A stretch of 64,000 nt of DNA from Muribaculum sp. An289. GTDB lineage: Bacteria > Bacteroidota > Bacteroidia > Bacteroidales > UBA932. The translations under genes and the position numbers were made by a program. Below the pieces are notes generated by a model that worked only from the letters and a program-made list of their open reading frames with translations, did not search any database and had not been told where the DNA came from. Of the stretch, positions 1-8,504 are shown in pieces. Numbering within the stretch: position 1 is the stretch's first letter; each line of letters opens with the position of its first letter. The DNA is taken from positions 1 to 64,000 of the forward strand of contig NZ_NFIV01000008.1 of the NCBI RefSeq assembly GCF_002159555.1, read 5' to 3'.

Positions 1-57
1 CGCGTCCTTCATCGCCTCCGGAAGCCCAGGCATCCACCGTGCGCCCTTTTCCGTTTC
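1..57 (-). rRNA. 23S ribosomal RNA, 5' end (partial)
   Basis: Read on the minus strand, this stretch matches the conserved 5' start of bacterial 23S rRNA: GGGCGCACGGTGGATGCC, then a G-rich turn, then GGAGGCGATGAAGGACG. The gene runs leftward out of the window, so only about the first 57 nt are seen, and the exact mature end is uncertain by a few bases. No 16S rRNA or spacer tRNA lies upstream, where a protein gene begins at 391, so this 23S copy is not preceded by a 16S gene. Confidence 0.9.
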
Positions 58-220
58 GCTCCGGTCTCCCGCGCGGGCGTCGCCGCCGGCGCGGGACCCC
101 GGCGGGGACGGACATCCGTCCCCGCGGTGATTCCTTCAACCTATTATCTTAATTACATAATCTGTTTTGCCTCTCGTGTTCTTTCCTGGTAAGTCAATGA
201 ACTGCCGTTTTTCTCAAACG
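58..220 (-). other. Leader of the 23S rRNA transcript with two strong hairpins
   Basis: This lies between the inferred transcription start (about 220) and the 23S 5' end. The half next to the rRNA is very GC-rich. It holds a perfect 11-bp inverted repeat (102-112 with 115-125) and a second one built on CCCGCGC/GCGCGGG (about 68-96). The promoter-proximal half is AT-rich. On the minus strand it begins with a small CCGTTT/AAACGG stem, followed by a GTTCATTGAC box that resembles rRNA leader motifs of Bacteroidetes. The hairpins may serve in precursor processing, which is inference. Confidence 0.55.
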
Positions 221-225
221 GGCTG

Positions 226-256
226 CAAAGATACGGCTAATTTTTAATTGTGCAAA
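226..256 (-). promoter_or_regulatory. Promoter of the 23S rRNA gene
   Basis: On the minus strand TTTG (253-256) and TATCTTTG (226-233) are separated by 19 nt. This is an exact match to the Bacteroidetes primary-sigma consensus TTTG-N19-21-TAnnTTTG. The predicted start is near 220, giving a leader of about 165 nt before the 23S 5' end. It indicates that the 23S gene is transcribed alone. Confidence 0.75.
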
Positions 257-351
257 TTTTTTTAAAGCATTTTTCTAAAAAAACATCCATTTTTTCGAGT
301 ATCCCGAAGAAAAGTCAAAACCCGCCTCATGTATTCCGATTTTTTCGTAGG

Positions 352-385
352 TTTGCACATTATTATTAATCCTGACATACAATTT
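352..385 (+). promoter_or_regulatory. Possible promoter of the OPT transporter gene
   Basis: TTTG at 352-355 is followed 22 nt later by TACAATTT (378-385), a poor match to TAnnTTTG. The start would fall almost on the ATG at 391. The rest of 257-351 is AT-rich and shows no gene. Confidence 0.3.
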
Positions 386-390
386 AATAT

Positions 391-2403
391 ATGGAAGAAC
401 AAGAAAAAATCCCTACGAAGCTCCCGGAAAACGCGGCGAGAGAGTTGAAAAAGGGGGAAACCTACAAACCCCTGCTTTCGCCAGACAGGACATATCCGGA
501 AGTGAACGCATGGTCAGTATCCTGGGGTCTGGTCATGACGATAATCTTCTCGGCCGCAGCGGCTTTCCTCGGACTGAAGGTCGGACAGGTGTTCGAAGCG
601 GCCATACCTATAGCAATCATTGCAGTAGGACTGTCAAGTTCATTCAAAAGGAAAAACGCCCTCGGTGAAAACGTCATAATACAGTCCATAGGCTCCTGTT
701 CGGGAGCAATTGTGGCAGGTGCTATTTTCACTCTTCCGGCACTTTATATCCTTCAGGACAAATATCCGGAGCTGACGGTGGATTTCACGAAAATATTTTT
801 CAGCTCCCTCCTCGGAGGAATCCTCGGAATACTTTTCCTCATTCCTTTCAGAAAATATTTCGTAAAGGAAATGCACGGGAAATACCCGTTCCCGGAAGCC
901 ACGGCGACTACACAGGTGCTTGTCAGCGGACAAGGCAACAGCAAAAACGCCAAACTGCTGCTTGTCAGCGGACTCATCGGAGGACTTTATGATTTTGCCG
1001 TATCGACTTTCGCGGCATGGAGCGACACCGTCACTACACGTATAATACCGTTCATGGAGACAGTGGCCGACAAAGCCAAGGTCGTATTCAAGATAAACAC
1101 CAGCGCGGCGGTTCTCGGACTGGGCTACATAATCGGATTCAAATATTCGCTCATAATCTGCTGCGGAAGTTTTCTAGTATGGCTGGTAATCATACCTCTT
1201 ATAAATATAATCTGGGGAGGGAACGTCATTGACCTGATGGGGTCCGGGATTACCCAGACCATCGGCCAGATGACACCGGAACAGATATTCGAAACGTATG
1301 CAAGGCACATCGGCATAGGAGGCATAGCTACGGCCGGAATCATAGGAATCATCAAATCGGCCGGAATCATCAAATCGGCGGTAGGCCTGGCCGCAAGCGA
1401 ATTCAAGGGCAAGAAAAATGCGGCGGACAAGGAAGTGATGCGCACCCAGAGGGACATTTCGATGAAATTCATCGTCATAGGAATCGCCTTAGCCCTCGCT
1501 GCAATATTCGTATTCTTCTGTTTCGGAGTCGTTGAAAACCCATGGCATGCGGTCGTGGGCCTGCTGATTGTGGGAATCATAGCATTCCTGTTCACGACAG
1601 TTGCCGCGAATGCCATAGCGATAGTGGGTTCGAATCCGGTGAGCGGAATGACATTGATGACCCTGATACTCGCTTCGATTATCCTCGTGGCCGCCGGCCT
1701 TAAAGGAGTAGCCGGAATGACCGCATCATTAATAATAGGAGGAGTGGTCTGCACGGCCCTTTCAGTTGCAGGGGCATTCGTCACGGACCTTAAAATAGGT
1801 TACTGGATAGGTACGACCCCTAAAAAACAGGAAAGCTGGAAATTCCTCGGTGTACTTGTCGCGGCAGCAACCGTAGGAGGTGTCATGCTCGTCCTCAACA
1901 AGGCATACGGCTTCACAGGAGAGGGAGCCCTGATCGCCCCTCAGGCAAACGCGATGGTTGCGGTGATAGAGCCGTTGATGAACGGAGGAAGCGCACCATG
2001 GCTTCTCTACGGGATAGGCGCCGCCATAGCGATACTGCTCACAGTCTTCAAGGTACCGGCACTGCCGTTCGCCCTCGGAATGTTCATTCCTTTACAACTC
2101 AACCTCCCGCTGCTCGTCGGAGGAGCCATCGCATGGTTCGTCTCTTCACGCAGCAAGAACAAGGAAATCAACGAGGCACGGAGCGAAAAAGGCACACTGA
2201 TTGCTTCGGGATTCATCGCCGGCGGAGCACTCATGGGCGTTGTCAGCGCAATCCTGAAATTCGCGAATGTGGATTTGGCGATAAAGAGCGAAGTTTGGAG
2301 CAGCACATTCGCCGAGCCCGTATCACTGGTCCCTTACATCGGACTGATGGCTTTCATGATTTGGATGATACTGAAAAAGAAAGGAAAACAAGTTTCGGAA
2401 TAA
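391..2403 (+). CDS. OPT-family oligopeptide transporter
   Basis: An integral membrane protein of 670 residues, predicted to import small peptides across the inner membrane by the OPT (oligopeptide transporter) mechanism. Hydrophobic segments run from about residue 45 to the C-terminus. The family's conserved loop appears as KYPFPEATATTQ at about 164-175, with further glycine-rich helices near 425-460. Length and start (ATG, short hydrophilic N-terminus) fit bacterial OPT proteins. Peptidase T follows 16 bp downstream in the same orientation, so imported peptides could be cleaved directly. The substrate is not shown by sequence; some family members move metal-chelate complexes instead. Confidence 0.88.
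   Translation: MEEQEKIPTKLPENAARELKKGETYKPLLSPDRTYPEVNAWSVSWGLVMTIIFSAAAAFLGLKVGQVFEAAIPIAIIAVGLSSSFKRKNALGENVIIQSIGSCSGAIVAGAIFTLPALYILQDKYPELTVDFTKIFFSSLLGGILGILFLIPFRKYFVKEMHGKYPFPEATATTQVLVSGQGNSKNAKLLLVSGLIGGLYDFAVSTFAAWSDTVTTRIIPFMETVADKAKVVFKINTSAAVLGLGYIIGFKYSLIICCGSFLVWLVIIPLINIIWGGNVIDLMGSGITQTIGQMTPEQIFETYARHIGIGGIATAGIIGIIKSAGIIKSAVGLAASEFKGKKNAADKEVMRTQRDISMKFIVIGIALALAAIFVFFCFGVVENPWHAVVGLLIVGIIAFLFTTVAANAIAIVGSNPVSGMTLMTLILASIILVAAGLKGVAGMTASLIIGGVVCTALSVAGAFVTDLKIGYWIGTTPKKQESWKFLGVLVAAATVGGVMLVLNKAYGFTGEGALIAPQANAMVAVIEPLMNGGSAPWLLYGIGAAIAILLTVFKVPALPFALGMFIPLQLNLPLLVGGAIAWFVSSRSKNKEINEARSEKGTLIASGFIAGGALMGVVSAILKFANVDLAIKSEVWSSTFAEPVSLVPYIGLMAFMIWMILKKKGKQVSE
1345..1380 (+). 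repeat. In-frame 18-bp tandem duplication
   Basis: Two adjacent 18-bp units (1345-1362 and 1363-1380) differ only at the last base and encode GIIKSA twice within the OPT transporter. It may be an old duplication or simple helix repetition. Confidence 0.5.
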
Positions 2404-2419
2404 CAATTACTCGATAAAA

Positions 2420-3640
2420 ATGGAAAAATTACTGGACAGATTCCTGCGCTATATAGCAGTGGACACGCAATCGGATCCCGGAAGTGAAACCCAGCCAAGC
2501 TCGAAGAAAGAGCTCGACCTGCTGAGGATTCTCAGGGACGAATTGGAAGCCATGGGCGTAAAGGCCGAACTGGACGAATACGGTTACGTCATGGGGACAA
2601 TACCTTCCAACATCGGGGAGGACATACCTGCAATAGGGTTCATCGCCCACGTGGACACGTCTCCCGATGCCTCGGGCACAAACATCAAACCGCAGATTAT
2701 CAGGAATTATGACGGGAAGGATATCCCATTGAAAGGAGTTGAAGGGCTCGCTTTAAAGACGGAGGAGTTCCCGGAATTGCTCAAATACAAGGGACAGACG
2801 ATAATAACCACCGACGGCACGACCCTTCTCGGAGCTGACGACAAGGCCGGAGTCGCCGAAATAATGGATGCCGTGCAATATATCATGGCACATCCCGAGT
2901 TCAGGCATGGTGAAATCAAAATCGGCTTCACCCCTGACGAGGAAATCGGTCGCGGAGTGGTAAAATTCGATGTAAAACGCTTCGGGGCCCGCTACGCATA
3001 TACGATGGACGGCGGAGAAATCGGCGAACTCGAATATGAAAATTTCAATGCCGCGGCAGCGGAAATCCACATACAGGGAAGAAACATCCATCCGGGATAC
3101 GCCAAAGGGAAAATGATTAATTCGATGCTCGTCGCCATGGAGCTTAACGCACTCCTTCCGGTCGAGCAAAGGCCTGAATATACGGAAGGATATGAAGGGT
3201 TTTTCCATCTTACCGGGATAAACGGTACCGTAGAGGAAACGACCCTCAGCTATATCATCCGCGACCATGATATGGAGTTATATGAAAGCAAAAAGAGGCT
3301 CATGCAGGATGCCGTGGACTTCATAAACAGGAAATTCGGGAATGTCGCGACATTGAAACTGAAGCACCAGTATTACAACATGCGCAAAGAGGTGGAGCCT
3401 CATTATTTCATAGTAGAGAAAGCCTTCAAGGCCATGCAGATGGAGGGCATAGAACCGAATGTCAAGCCTATCAGGGGAGGCACGGACGGGGCAAACCTGT
3501 CATTCATGGGCCTTCCTTGCCCGAACATTTTTGCCGGAGGCCACAATTTCCATGGAAAAATGGAATTCGTGCCACTCGAAAGCATGGAAAAGGCCAGCAG
3601 GGTAATACTGAACATCATTTCGCTGTTCACGGAAAAATAG
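2420..3640 (+). CDS. pepT: Peptidase T (tripeptide aminopeptidase)
   Basis: A cytoplasmic M20B metallopeptidase of 406 residues that removes the N-terminal residue from tripeptides. The zinc-site motifs are present: HVDTS (H77, D79), GADDKAG near 143, PDEEIGRG with the catalytic Glu pair near 175, TMDGGEIGELEYENFN near 200, and GGTDGANLSFMGLPCPN with a following GGHNFHGK near the C-terminus. Length matches the PepT family exactly. It lies 16 bp after the OPT transporter and 18 bp before an MFS gene, which suggests one operon for peptide uptake and use. Confidence 0.95.
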   Translation: MEKLLDRFLRYIAVDTQSDPGSETQPSSKKELDLLRILRDELEAMGVKAELDEYGYVMGTIPSNIGEDIPAIGFIAHVDTSPDASGTNIKPQIIRNYDGKDIPLKGVEGLALKTEEFPELLKYKGQTIITTDGTTLLGADDKAGVAEIMDAVQYIMAHPEFRHGEIKIGFTPDEEIGRGVVKFDVKRFGARYAYTMDGGEIGELEYENFNAAAAEIHIQGRNIHPGYAKGKMINSMLVAMELNALLPVEQRPEYTEGYEGFFHLTGINGTVEETTLSYIIRDHDMELYESKKRLMQDAVDFINRKFGNVATLKLKHQYYNMRKEVEPHYFIVEKAFKAMQMEGIEPNVKPIRGGTDGANLSFMGLPCPNIFAGGHNFHGKMEFVPLESMEKASRVILNIISLFTEK

Positions 3641-3658
3641 GATATCCCGTCCACCGCG

Positions 3659-5065
3659 ATGATTAAACGAATCAGGCATTTTTACAAAATCAGCGGAATG
3701 TCCCAGACAAGGGTTCCGCCTGAAAAGGAAAACAGGAAATACAGACATCTACGGCTACAGACACTGATTGCGGCAATTATAGGCTACAGCCTGTATTATA
3801 TCTGCCGCATCAGTCTGAGCGTAGTGAAACAGCCGCTGATAGACAGCGGCACATTGACGGCTGCCCAGCTCGGCGGAATAGGCGCCGCCCTGTTGTTCAC
3901 ATACGCGGTCGGAAAATTCGTCAACGGCTTCATGGCCGATTACTGCAACATCAAGAGGTTCATGGCTACGGGACTCGTCGTATCGGCGTTCATCAACCTC
4001 GTCATGGGCCTTACGGGACTGTGGGAATCGGCTGCCGGGATATCCAACATCGCGCTTTTCCTGTTTTTCGCAATAATCTGGGGCATGAACGGCTGGGCAC
4101 AGTCCATGGGCTCCGCTCCGGCCGTGATTACACTGTCGAGATGGTTTCCGCTCAACAAGAGAGGTACCTATTACGGCTTCATCTGCGCGACCCCGAGCCT
4201 GGGCGAATTTCTGTCCTTCCTTTACATAGGAGCGCTTGTCACGGCTTTCGGCTGGCAATGGGGCTTCATCGGAGCGGCCGCCGCGGGCATTGCCGGTGCC
4301 GTAATAATCGCCGTTTTCATGCACGACAACCCTGAAAGCAAGGGTCTTCCTCCTGTAGAGGTCATCAATAAGGAAAAATTCGACCCACTCAGAAGGAAAA
4401 GCATCAAGCAATCTCAGAAACAGGTCCTGCTCACGTCGGGAATCTGGATTATAGCCATCTCGTCGGCATTCCTTTATATATGCCGGTACGCCATAAACGG
4501 ATGGGGAGTGCTTTTTCTTCAGAAAGTAAAGGAATATCCGCTTGAGACGGCCACACAGCTGATAGCAGTGTATTCCCTCCTCGGAGTAGTCGGCACGGTG
4601 TTTTCGGGATGGATTTCCGATACGCTGTTCCGCGGGAAGAGGATGGTTCCGGCCATTCTTTTCGGAATCCTCGGGACCGGAGGGCTCCTGCTGTTCCTCT
4701 ACGGAGACAATACAATGTTCACTAATATCACGGCCTTGGTTGCCTGCGGCCTGTCCATAGGCATACTTATGAGCCTGATAGGAGGGATAATGGCCATAGA
4801 CATCGTTCCGCGCCGGGGCACAGGGGCCGCCTTGGGAATCGTCGGCATCGCAAACTACATATCGGCCGGCATACAGGACATTTCTACAGGCCTGCTCATC
4901 GATGCGAACATCACGGAAGTCACTACGGCAGCCGGGAAAATAGTCAAAGAATACGATTTCAGCCAGGTATCTGTCTTCTGGATAGCGGCATCGGCACTGT
5001 CTTTCCTGATTCCCGTGATATTCTGGAAGAAACTCAAGGCCAAGGGGGACGAAGATTTGTCATGA
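3659..5065 (+). CDS. MFS transporter, organophosphate:phosphate antiporter-like (UhpC/GlpT type)
   Basis: A 468-residue major facilitator protein of the inner membrane with about 12 hydrophobic segments in two halves. The first half contains NGWAQSMGSAPAVITLSRWF followed by RGTYYGF. This pattern resembles UhpC/UhpT/GlpT proteins, which exchange sugar or glycerol phosphates for phosphate. The N-terminal extension before the first helix is long (about 35 residues); an internal Met at residue 14 is another possible start. It follows pepT by 18 bp and ends 61 bp before the cvpA gene, which has its own promoter. The substrate cannot be read from the sequence. Confidence 0.8.
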   Translation: MIKRIRHFYKISGMSQTRVPPEKENRKYRHLRLQTLIAAIIGYSLYYICRISLSVVKQPLIDSGTLTAAQLGGIGAALLFTYAVGKFVNGFMADYCNIKRFMATGLVVSAFINLVMGLTGLWESAAGISNIALFLFFAIIWGMNGWAQSMGSAPAVITLSRWFPLNKRGTYYGFICATPSLGEFLSFLYIGALVTAFGWQWGFIGAAAAGIAGAVIIAVFMHDNPESKGLPPVEVINKEKFDPLRRKSIKQSQKQVLLTSGIWIIAISSAFLYICRYAINGWGVLFLQKVKEYPLETATQLIAVYSLLGVVGTVFSGWISDTLFRGKRMVPAILFGILGTGGLLLFLYGDNTMFTNITALVACGLSIGILMSLIGGIMAIDIVPRRGTGAALGIVGIANYISAGIQDISTGLLIDANITEVTTAAGKIVKEYDFSQVSVFWIAASALSFLIPVIFWKKLKAKGDEDLS

Positions 5066-5069
5066 CCGT

Positions 5070-5101
5070 TTTGTATACAAGAGTTTTTTTGATTAATTTT
5101 G
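5070..5101 (+). promoter_or_regulatory. Promoter of the cvpA-tsaB pair
   Basis: TTTG (5070-5073) and TAATTTTG (5094-5101) are separated by exactly 20 nt, a full match to the Bacteroidetes consensus. The predicted start is near 5107, about 20 nt before the cvpA ATG. Confidence 0.7.
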
Positions 5102-5126
5102 GACTTTAATTCTAATACATCCATAC

Positions 5127-5624
5127 ATGAATCCGGTAGACATAGTACTTATCCTGTGCTTCATCCCGGCCGTAATCAGCGGGTTGCGGAAGGGCTTCAT
5201 AACCCAGATAGCGGGGATAATCATCATCATAGCAGGCATCTGGCTGTCCTTTGAGTTTTCAGAAACAGTCTCCGCCTGGATTTCAGGCTGGTGGGAAGCC
5301 GCAAACCCTGAAGTGCTGAAGATAGTATCGTTCGCCGTCATCTTCATCGTCGTGGCCTTGCTGCTCACATTGGTGACACGGCTGATAGAAAAGCTGCTGA
5401 ATGCCATACTGCTCGGCTGGCTTAACAAATTGCTCGGCTTCCTGTTCGCCATACTCAAATATTCAATCATACTCGGGATTCTTGCATATTTTTTCAACAT
5501 CATAAACGGCTCCGGGAAAATCGTTCCGGTACATTTGCTGGACAATTCGGTAATATACGGGCTGTTGTGCAAGCTCAACGAGCTGATTTTCCCTTATCTT
5601 CAAGGATTCATAAACTCATTCTAA
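5127..5624 (+). CDS. CvpA family membrane protein
   Basis: A 165-residue protein with four hydrophobic segments and the CvpA start pattern: NPVDIVLILCFIPAVISGLRKGF, with the helix-loop containing GLRKGF at about 20-25. CvpA proteins are inner-membrane proteins linked in other bacteria to colicin V export, bile resistance or envelope homeostasis; a firm biochemical role is lacking. It has its own promoter and is followed 4 bp later by tsaB, so the two are co-transcribed. Confidence 0.85.
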   Translation: MNPVDIVLILCFIPAVISGLRKGFITQIAGIIIIIAGIWLSFEFSETVSAWISGWWEAANPEVLKIVSFAVIFIVVALLLTLVTRLIEKLLNAILLGWLNKLLGFLFAILKYSIILGILAYFFNIINGSGKIVPVHLLDNSVIYGLLCKLNELIFPYLQGFINSF

Positions 5625-5628
5625 CATA

Positions 5629-6345
5629 ATGGGGAAATATAAAAACGGAAAACCGGTGCTGATATTGATTGAAACAAGCACCGTGGCCTGCTCGGCCGCC
5701 ATAAGCTGCGGAAACAGAATCATAGGATACAAAGAATCCGACGAGCCGAAAGCCCACGCCTCGAAACTTGCCGTATTCATAGACGATTTGTTACGCGAAA
5801 ACGGGATTACTGCGAAGGACTGCGACGGGGTAGCCGTAAGTAAGGGGCCGGGGTCATACACAGGACTGAGGGTCGGGGTATCCACGGCAAAGGGCATAAG
5901 TTTCGGAGGCGGCATACCCCTCATTTCCGTAGGTACGCTCGACACGCTGGCATTTCAGGCTATTACCGAAAAACTCCTGCCGGAAGGCTGCCGCCGCATC
6001 GTTCCGATGATAGATGCGCGGAGGATGGAAGTGTATTGCTCCGAATTCGATGAAAAGGGAAACGAGACAGGGGAAACGGCAGCCGTGGTTCTTGATGAAA
6101 ATTCGTTCCGTGAGAACCTGGCGGCCGGAAAAACATTGTTCATCGGAGATGGCGTTGAAAAATTTTCAGAAATAATGGCCGGAAACGCCAACGCATATTT
6201 CGTGCAATGCTGCCCGAAAGCCTCGGCGATGCTGCTGCCGGCACTCAGAAATCTTGAAGAAGGCATCATCGAGGATACCGCCTATTTCGAGCCTTTCTAT
6301 CTGAAGGAATTCGTAGCGACGAAAAGCCGCAAGAAAATACTGTAA
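5629..6345 (+). CDS. tsaB: tRNA N6-threonylcarbamoyladenosine biosynthesis protein TsaB
   Basis: A 238-residue ASKHA-fold protein, the TsaD partner needed to make t6A at position 37 of ANN-decoding tRNAs. The N-terminal strand carries the phosphate-1-like loop IETSTVACSAAI (about 10-21), and GVAVSKGPGSYTGLRVG follows near 66-82, the hallmark of TsaB/TsaD relatives. Length fits TsaB rather than TsaD (about 340 residues). It sits 4 bp after cvpA. Its stop lies 1 bp from the stop of the convergent thioredoxin-like gene, so the two transcripts must overlap. Confidence 0.93.
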   Translation: MGKYKNGKPVLILIETSTVACSAAISCGNRIIGYKESDEPKAHASKLAVFIDDLLRENGITAKDCDGVAVSKGPGSYTGLRVGVSTAKGISFGGGIPLISVGTLDTLAFQAITEKLLPEGCRRIVPMIDARRMEVYCSEFDEKGNETGETAAVVLDENSFRENLAAGKTLFIGDGVEKFSEIMAGNANAYFVQCCPKASAMLLPALRNLEEGIIEDTAYFEPFYLKEFVATKSRKKIL

Positions 6346-6346
6346 C

Positions 6347-7498
6347 CTATATTTCGGCCCTTATTATCCTTTCGAGCTGCACCTTGTTGAAGGAGCCGCT
6401 GTCCACCACGGTAGAGCCTGCAATCACATAAGTACGCGGAAGTTCGGTCACATTATAAATCCCGGCGGAGGACGAGGTGAAATCGTTCACGTTAATCCAC
6501 CCGGTATTCTGTTCCTTTACTATTCCAGCCCACAAGGCCTTGTCCGTGTCGAATGACACTGCATAAATCTCAAGCCCTTGTCCTTTGTACTTGTCATACA
6601 AAGGTTTCAGCACCTGCGTATTGTAGATATTATGGGAAGCCTCGGAGGCTGTCCAGAAATGCAGGAGCACCAATGGTTTTCCAACGGATGAAAGCTGGAC
6701 ATAGTTTCCATTTATATCCGGAAGAATCAAATCCGGGAAGCCTGTTTCACCGGAATTCTCGAGTTTGATGCGAAGCGCAAGGGCGTCTTCGCGGGAAGAT
6801 ATTTCCTCATCGAGGGACGGGAGGTATTTCGAGTGGGGATAAACCGCCGCAATCGAATCGCGCACCCTCTTGAAATGGGCGACATCGGTATCGGTGGCAA
6901 AAACGCCGAGATTGTCGCCTACCCTCTGGAAGAGCACGCTCACCGAAGCCATGGACGAAGGATGTTCCATGACGAAGGCCACACATTCACGGTAGTGCGA
7001 CACGAAGAGTTTTCCCATTTCCCGCCTGAACCCGTCGGCCTTGTCCACATCCTTGTAATTGGCGACAAGCCTGTCCGACAGAATCTCGAACTGCTCGGTC
7101 ACCTCGCGGTACTTCGCTTCGGCTTCCTGCAACAGGGAACAGTCACTGGAACCCGTCACACTGAAATTGCCGGAACCGTCGGCCTTGACTTCCACCTTGT
7201 CACCGCCGGCAAGGACGAGCGATGCAATCTTGTTTCCGTCCTCATACAGATAGAAGAAATCAGGATTGTCCTCCGGCACTTTCACGGCATACCTCAAATG
7301 CCCCGACTCATCACAGACAAGTGTGTCCACGACACTGTTCTTGTTTACATCCAGCCTGGTAAGCACGACCTTCTTTCCTCCGCCATCTTCGATGTCGAGG
7401 TTTATGACCGCCTTGCCGCCCGGCTGGCAGGAAAACAGGAAAAGGGCCGCGGCTACAAGCGCAGCCGCCCTTCCGAGATTGCCGATGAGATTTCCCAT
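6347..7498 (-). CDS. Thioredoxin-fold lipoprotein (DUF4369-TlpA type) lacking the CxxC motif
   Basis: A 383-residue exported protein. The N-terminus is a lipoprotein signal with a Cys after ALFLFS (about residue 24). Residues 30-125 resemble the DUF4369 beta domain that precedes thioredoxin domains in Bacteroidetes, a helical linker follows, and a TlpA/AhpC-type thioredoxin fold fills about 255-383. The active-site helix reads HFWTASEASHNIY (280-292), so both redox cysteines are missing; the cis-proline loop TELPRTYV is kept. It is therefore probably not a disulfide oxidoreductase. It is last in the run greA-HIT-this gene, with a 16-bp gap. Confidence 0.8.
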   Translation of the reverse strand: MGNLIGNLGRAAALVAAALFLFSCQPGGKAVINLDIEDGGGKKVVLTRLDVNKNSVVDTLVCDESGHLRYAVKVPEDNPDFFYLYEDGNKIASLVLAGGDKVEVKADGSGNFSVTGSSDCSLLQEAEAKYREVTEQFEILSDRLVANYKDVDKADGFRREMGKLFVSHYRECVAFVMEHPSSMASVSVLFQRVGDNLGVFATDTDVAHFKRVRDSIAAVYPHSKYLPSLDEEISSREDALALRIKLENSGETGFPDLILPDINGNYVQLSSVGKPLVLLHFWTASEASHNIYNTQVLKPLYDKYKGQGLEIYAVSFDTDKALWAGIVKEQNTGWINVNDFTSSSAGIYNVTELPRTYVIAGSTVVDSGSFNKVQLERIIRAEI

Positions 7499-7514
7499 AA
7501 CTGTGTATCAGCGA

Positions 7515-7928
7515 TTATTGTTTGTGTTGCGATTCGTAGACTTCCGATATCCTGCGGGCGGTCTCCGCAAAAGTCTTTTCGTCAAGTTTCAGTTTTTCCT
7601 TCCGGAAATCCATATCCGCCTCGCTCTGCAACGGGACAAGATGGATATGGGTGTGGGGGACTTCCATGCCGAGTACGGCCACGCCTATCCTTTTGCAAGG
7701 CACGGCCTGCCTCAAGGCCCTTGCGACTTCTGCCGCAAACTTCATGAGGCCGGAATATGTCCTCTCGTCAAGATCGAAGATATAATCCTTTTCGGTATGC
7801 TTCGGTATTACGAGCGTATGCCCTACGGCCATGGGATTTATATCGAGGAATGCGTAGAAATCGTCATTCTCCGCAACCTTGTAGGAAGGAATCTCCCCTT
7901 TCGCTATCTTCGTGAAAACAGTTGCCAT
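7515..7928 (-). CDS. HIT family protein (histidine triad nucleotide hydrolase)
   Basis: A 137-residue cytoplasmic protein with the full histidine triad HTHIHLVP (H92, H94, H96) and the upstream FLDINPMAVGHTLVIPKH block (about 28-44) that forms the nucleotide pocket. HIT/HINT proteins hydrolyse nucleoside phosphoramidates, or sulfate adducts such as adenosine 5'-phosphosulfate or AMP-lysine; the exact substrate here is unknown. It lies 19 bp after greA in the same orientation and is likely co-transcribed. Confidence 0.92.
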   Translation of the reverse strand: MATVFTKIAKGEIPSYKVAENDDFYAFLDINPMAVGHTLVIPKHTEKDYIFDLDERTYSGLMKFAAEVARALRQAVPCKRIGVAVLGMEVPHTHIHLVPLQSEADMDFRKEKLKLDEKTFAETARRISEVYESQHKQ

Positions 7929-7947
7929 CTTTTACTATATCGAATTA

Positions 7948-8418
7948 TTATATCGAAATATCCAACACTTCAAGCCTCAGCATGCCGGCAGGCACCTGCA
8001 CGTCAACGATATCCCCTTTGCGGTGGCCTATCAAGGCCTTGCCTATCGGAGTGGTCACGGCAAGTTTTCCGGCCGCAAAATCGGCCTCGCTCTCCCCTAC
8101 GAGAGTATATTCCACAACCATCTTGTTGTTGAGATTGCGGAGTTTCACCTTGTTCAGCATCTGAATCTGGTCCGTAGTTATCTTCGACTCGTCGATTACC
8201 CTCGCATTGGCGATAAGGTCCTGAAGCTTGGATATCTTCAGTTCCAGAAGGCCCTGGGCCTCCCTTGCCGCATCGTATTCGGCATTTTCCGAGAGGTCGC
8301 CCTTATCCCTCGCCTCCGCTATCTGTCTCGAAATCACAGGCCTGTTGGCCAAAGCTTCCGCCAATTCCTTTTTCAGGCTGTCCAGACCTTCCGCTGTAAC
8401 ATAGTGTAAATTAGCCAT
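7948..8418 (-). CDS. greA: Transcription elongation factor GreA
   Basis: A 156-residue factor that enters the RNA polymerase secondary channel and stimulates cleavage of backtracked transcripts. The N-terminal coiled coil (about 10-75) carries GDLSENAEYDAAREAQ at its tip (about 43-58) with the acidic catalytic residues. The C-terminal FKBP-like domain contains the typical YTLVGESEAD and GKALIGHRKGDIV segments. The start ATG follows an AT-rich leader of about 85 nt that begins after an intrinsic terminator, so expression may be attenuated. The HIT and thioredoxin-fold genes follow. Confidence 0.96.
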   Translation of the reverse strand: MANLHYVTAEGLDSLKKELAEALANRPVISRQIAEARDKGDLSENAEYDAAREAQGLLELKISKLQDLIANARVIDESKITTDQIQMLNKVKLRNLNNKMVVEYTLVGESEADFAAGKLAVTTPIGKALIGHRKGDIVDVQVPAGMLRLEVLDISI

Positions 8419-8473
8419 AATCGTTATTAATCCTTCTTACTGTTTTTATTATAAAAACTGTTCAAACATCCTA

Positions 8474-8494
8474 GAAGCTGTTTTAAACAACTTC
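8474..8494 (-). repeat. Imperfect palindrome in the greA leader
   Basis: A 21-nt near-palindrome (GAAGCTGTTT on one arm, AAACAACTTC on the other) lies between the terminator and greA. A related AGAAGCTGTT block occurs at 42479-42488, so it may belong to a dispersed repeat. Confidence 0.4.
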
Positions 8495-8504
8495 AATAAA
8501 ATTA

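Noticed and set aside
1-390. 16S rRNA or spacer tRNA upstream of the 23S gene
   Set aside because: Only about 330 bp separate the 23S 5' end from the OPT gene, with no tRNA cloverleaf or 16S 3' end; a promoter occupies the place instead.
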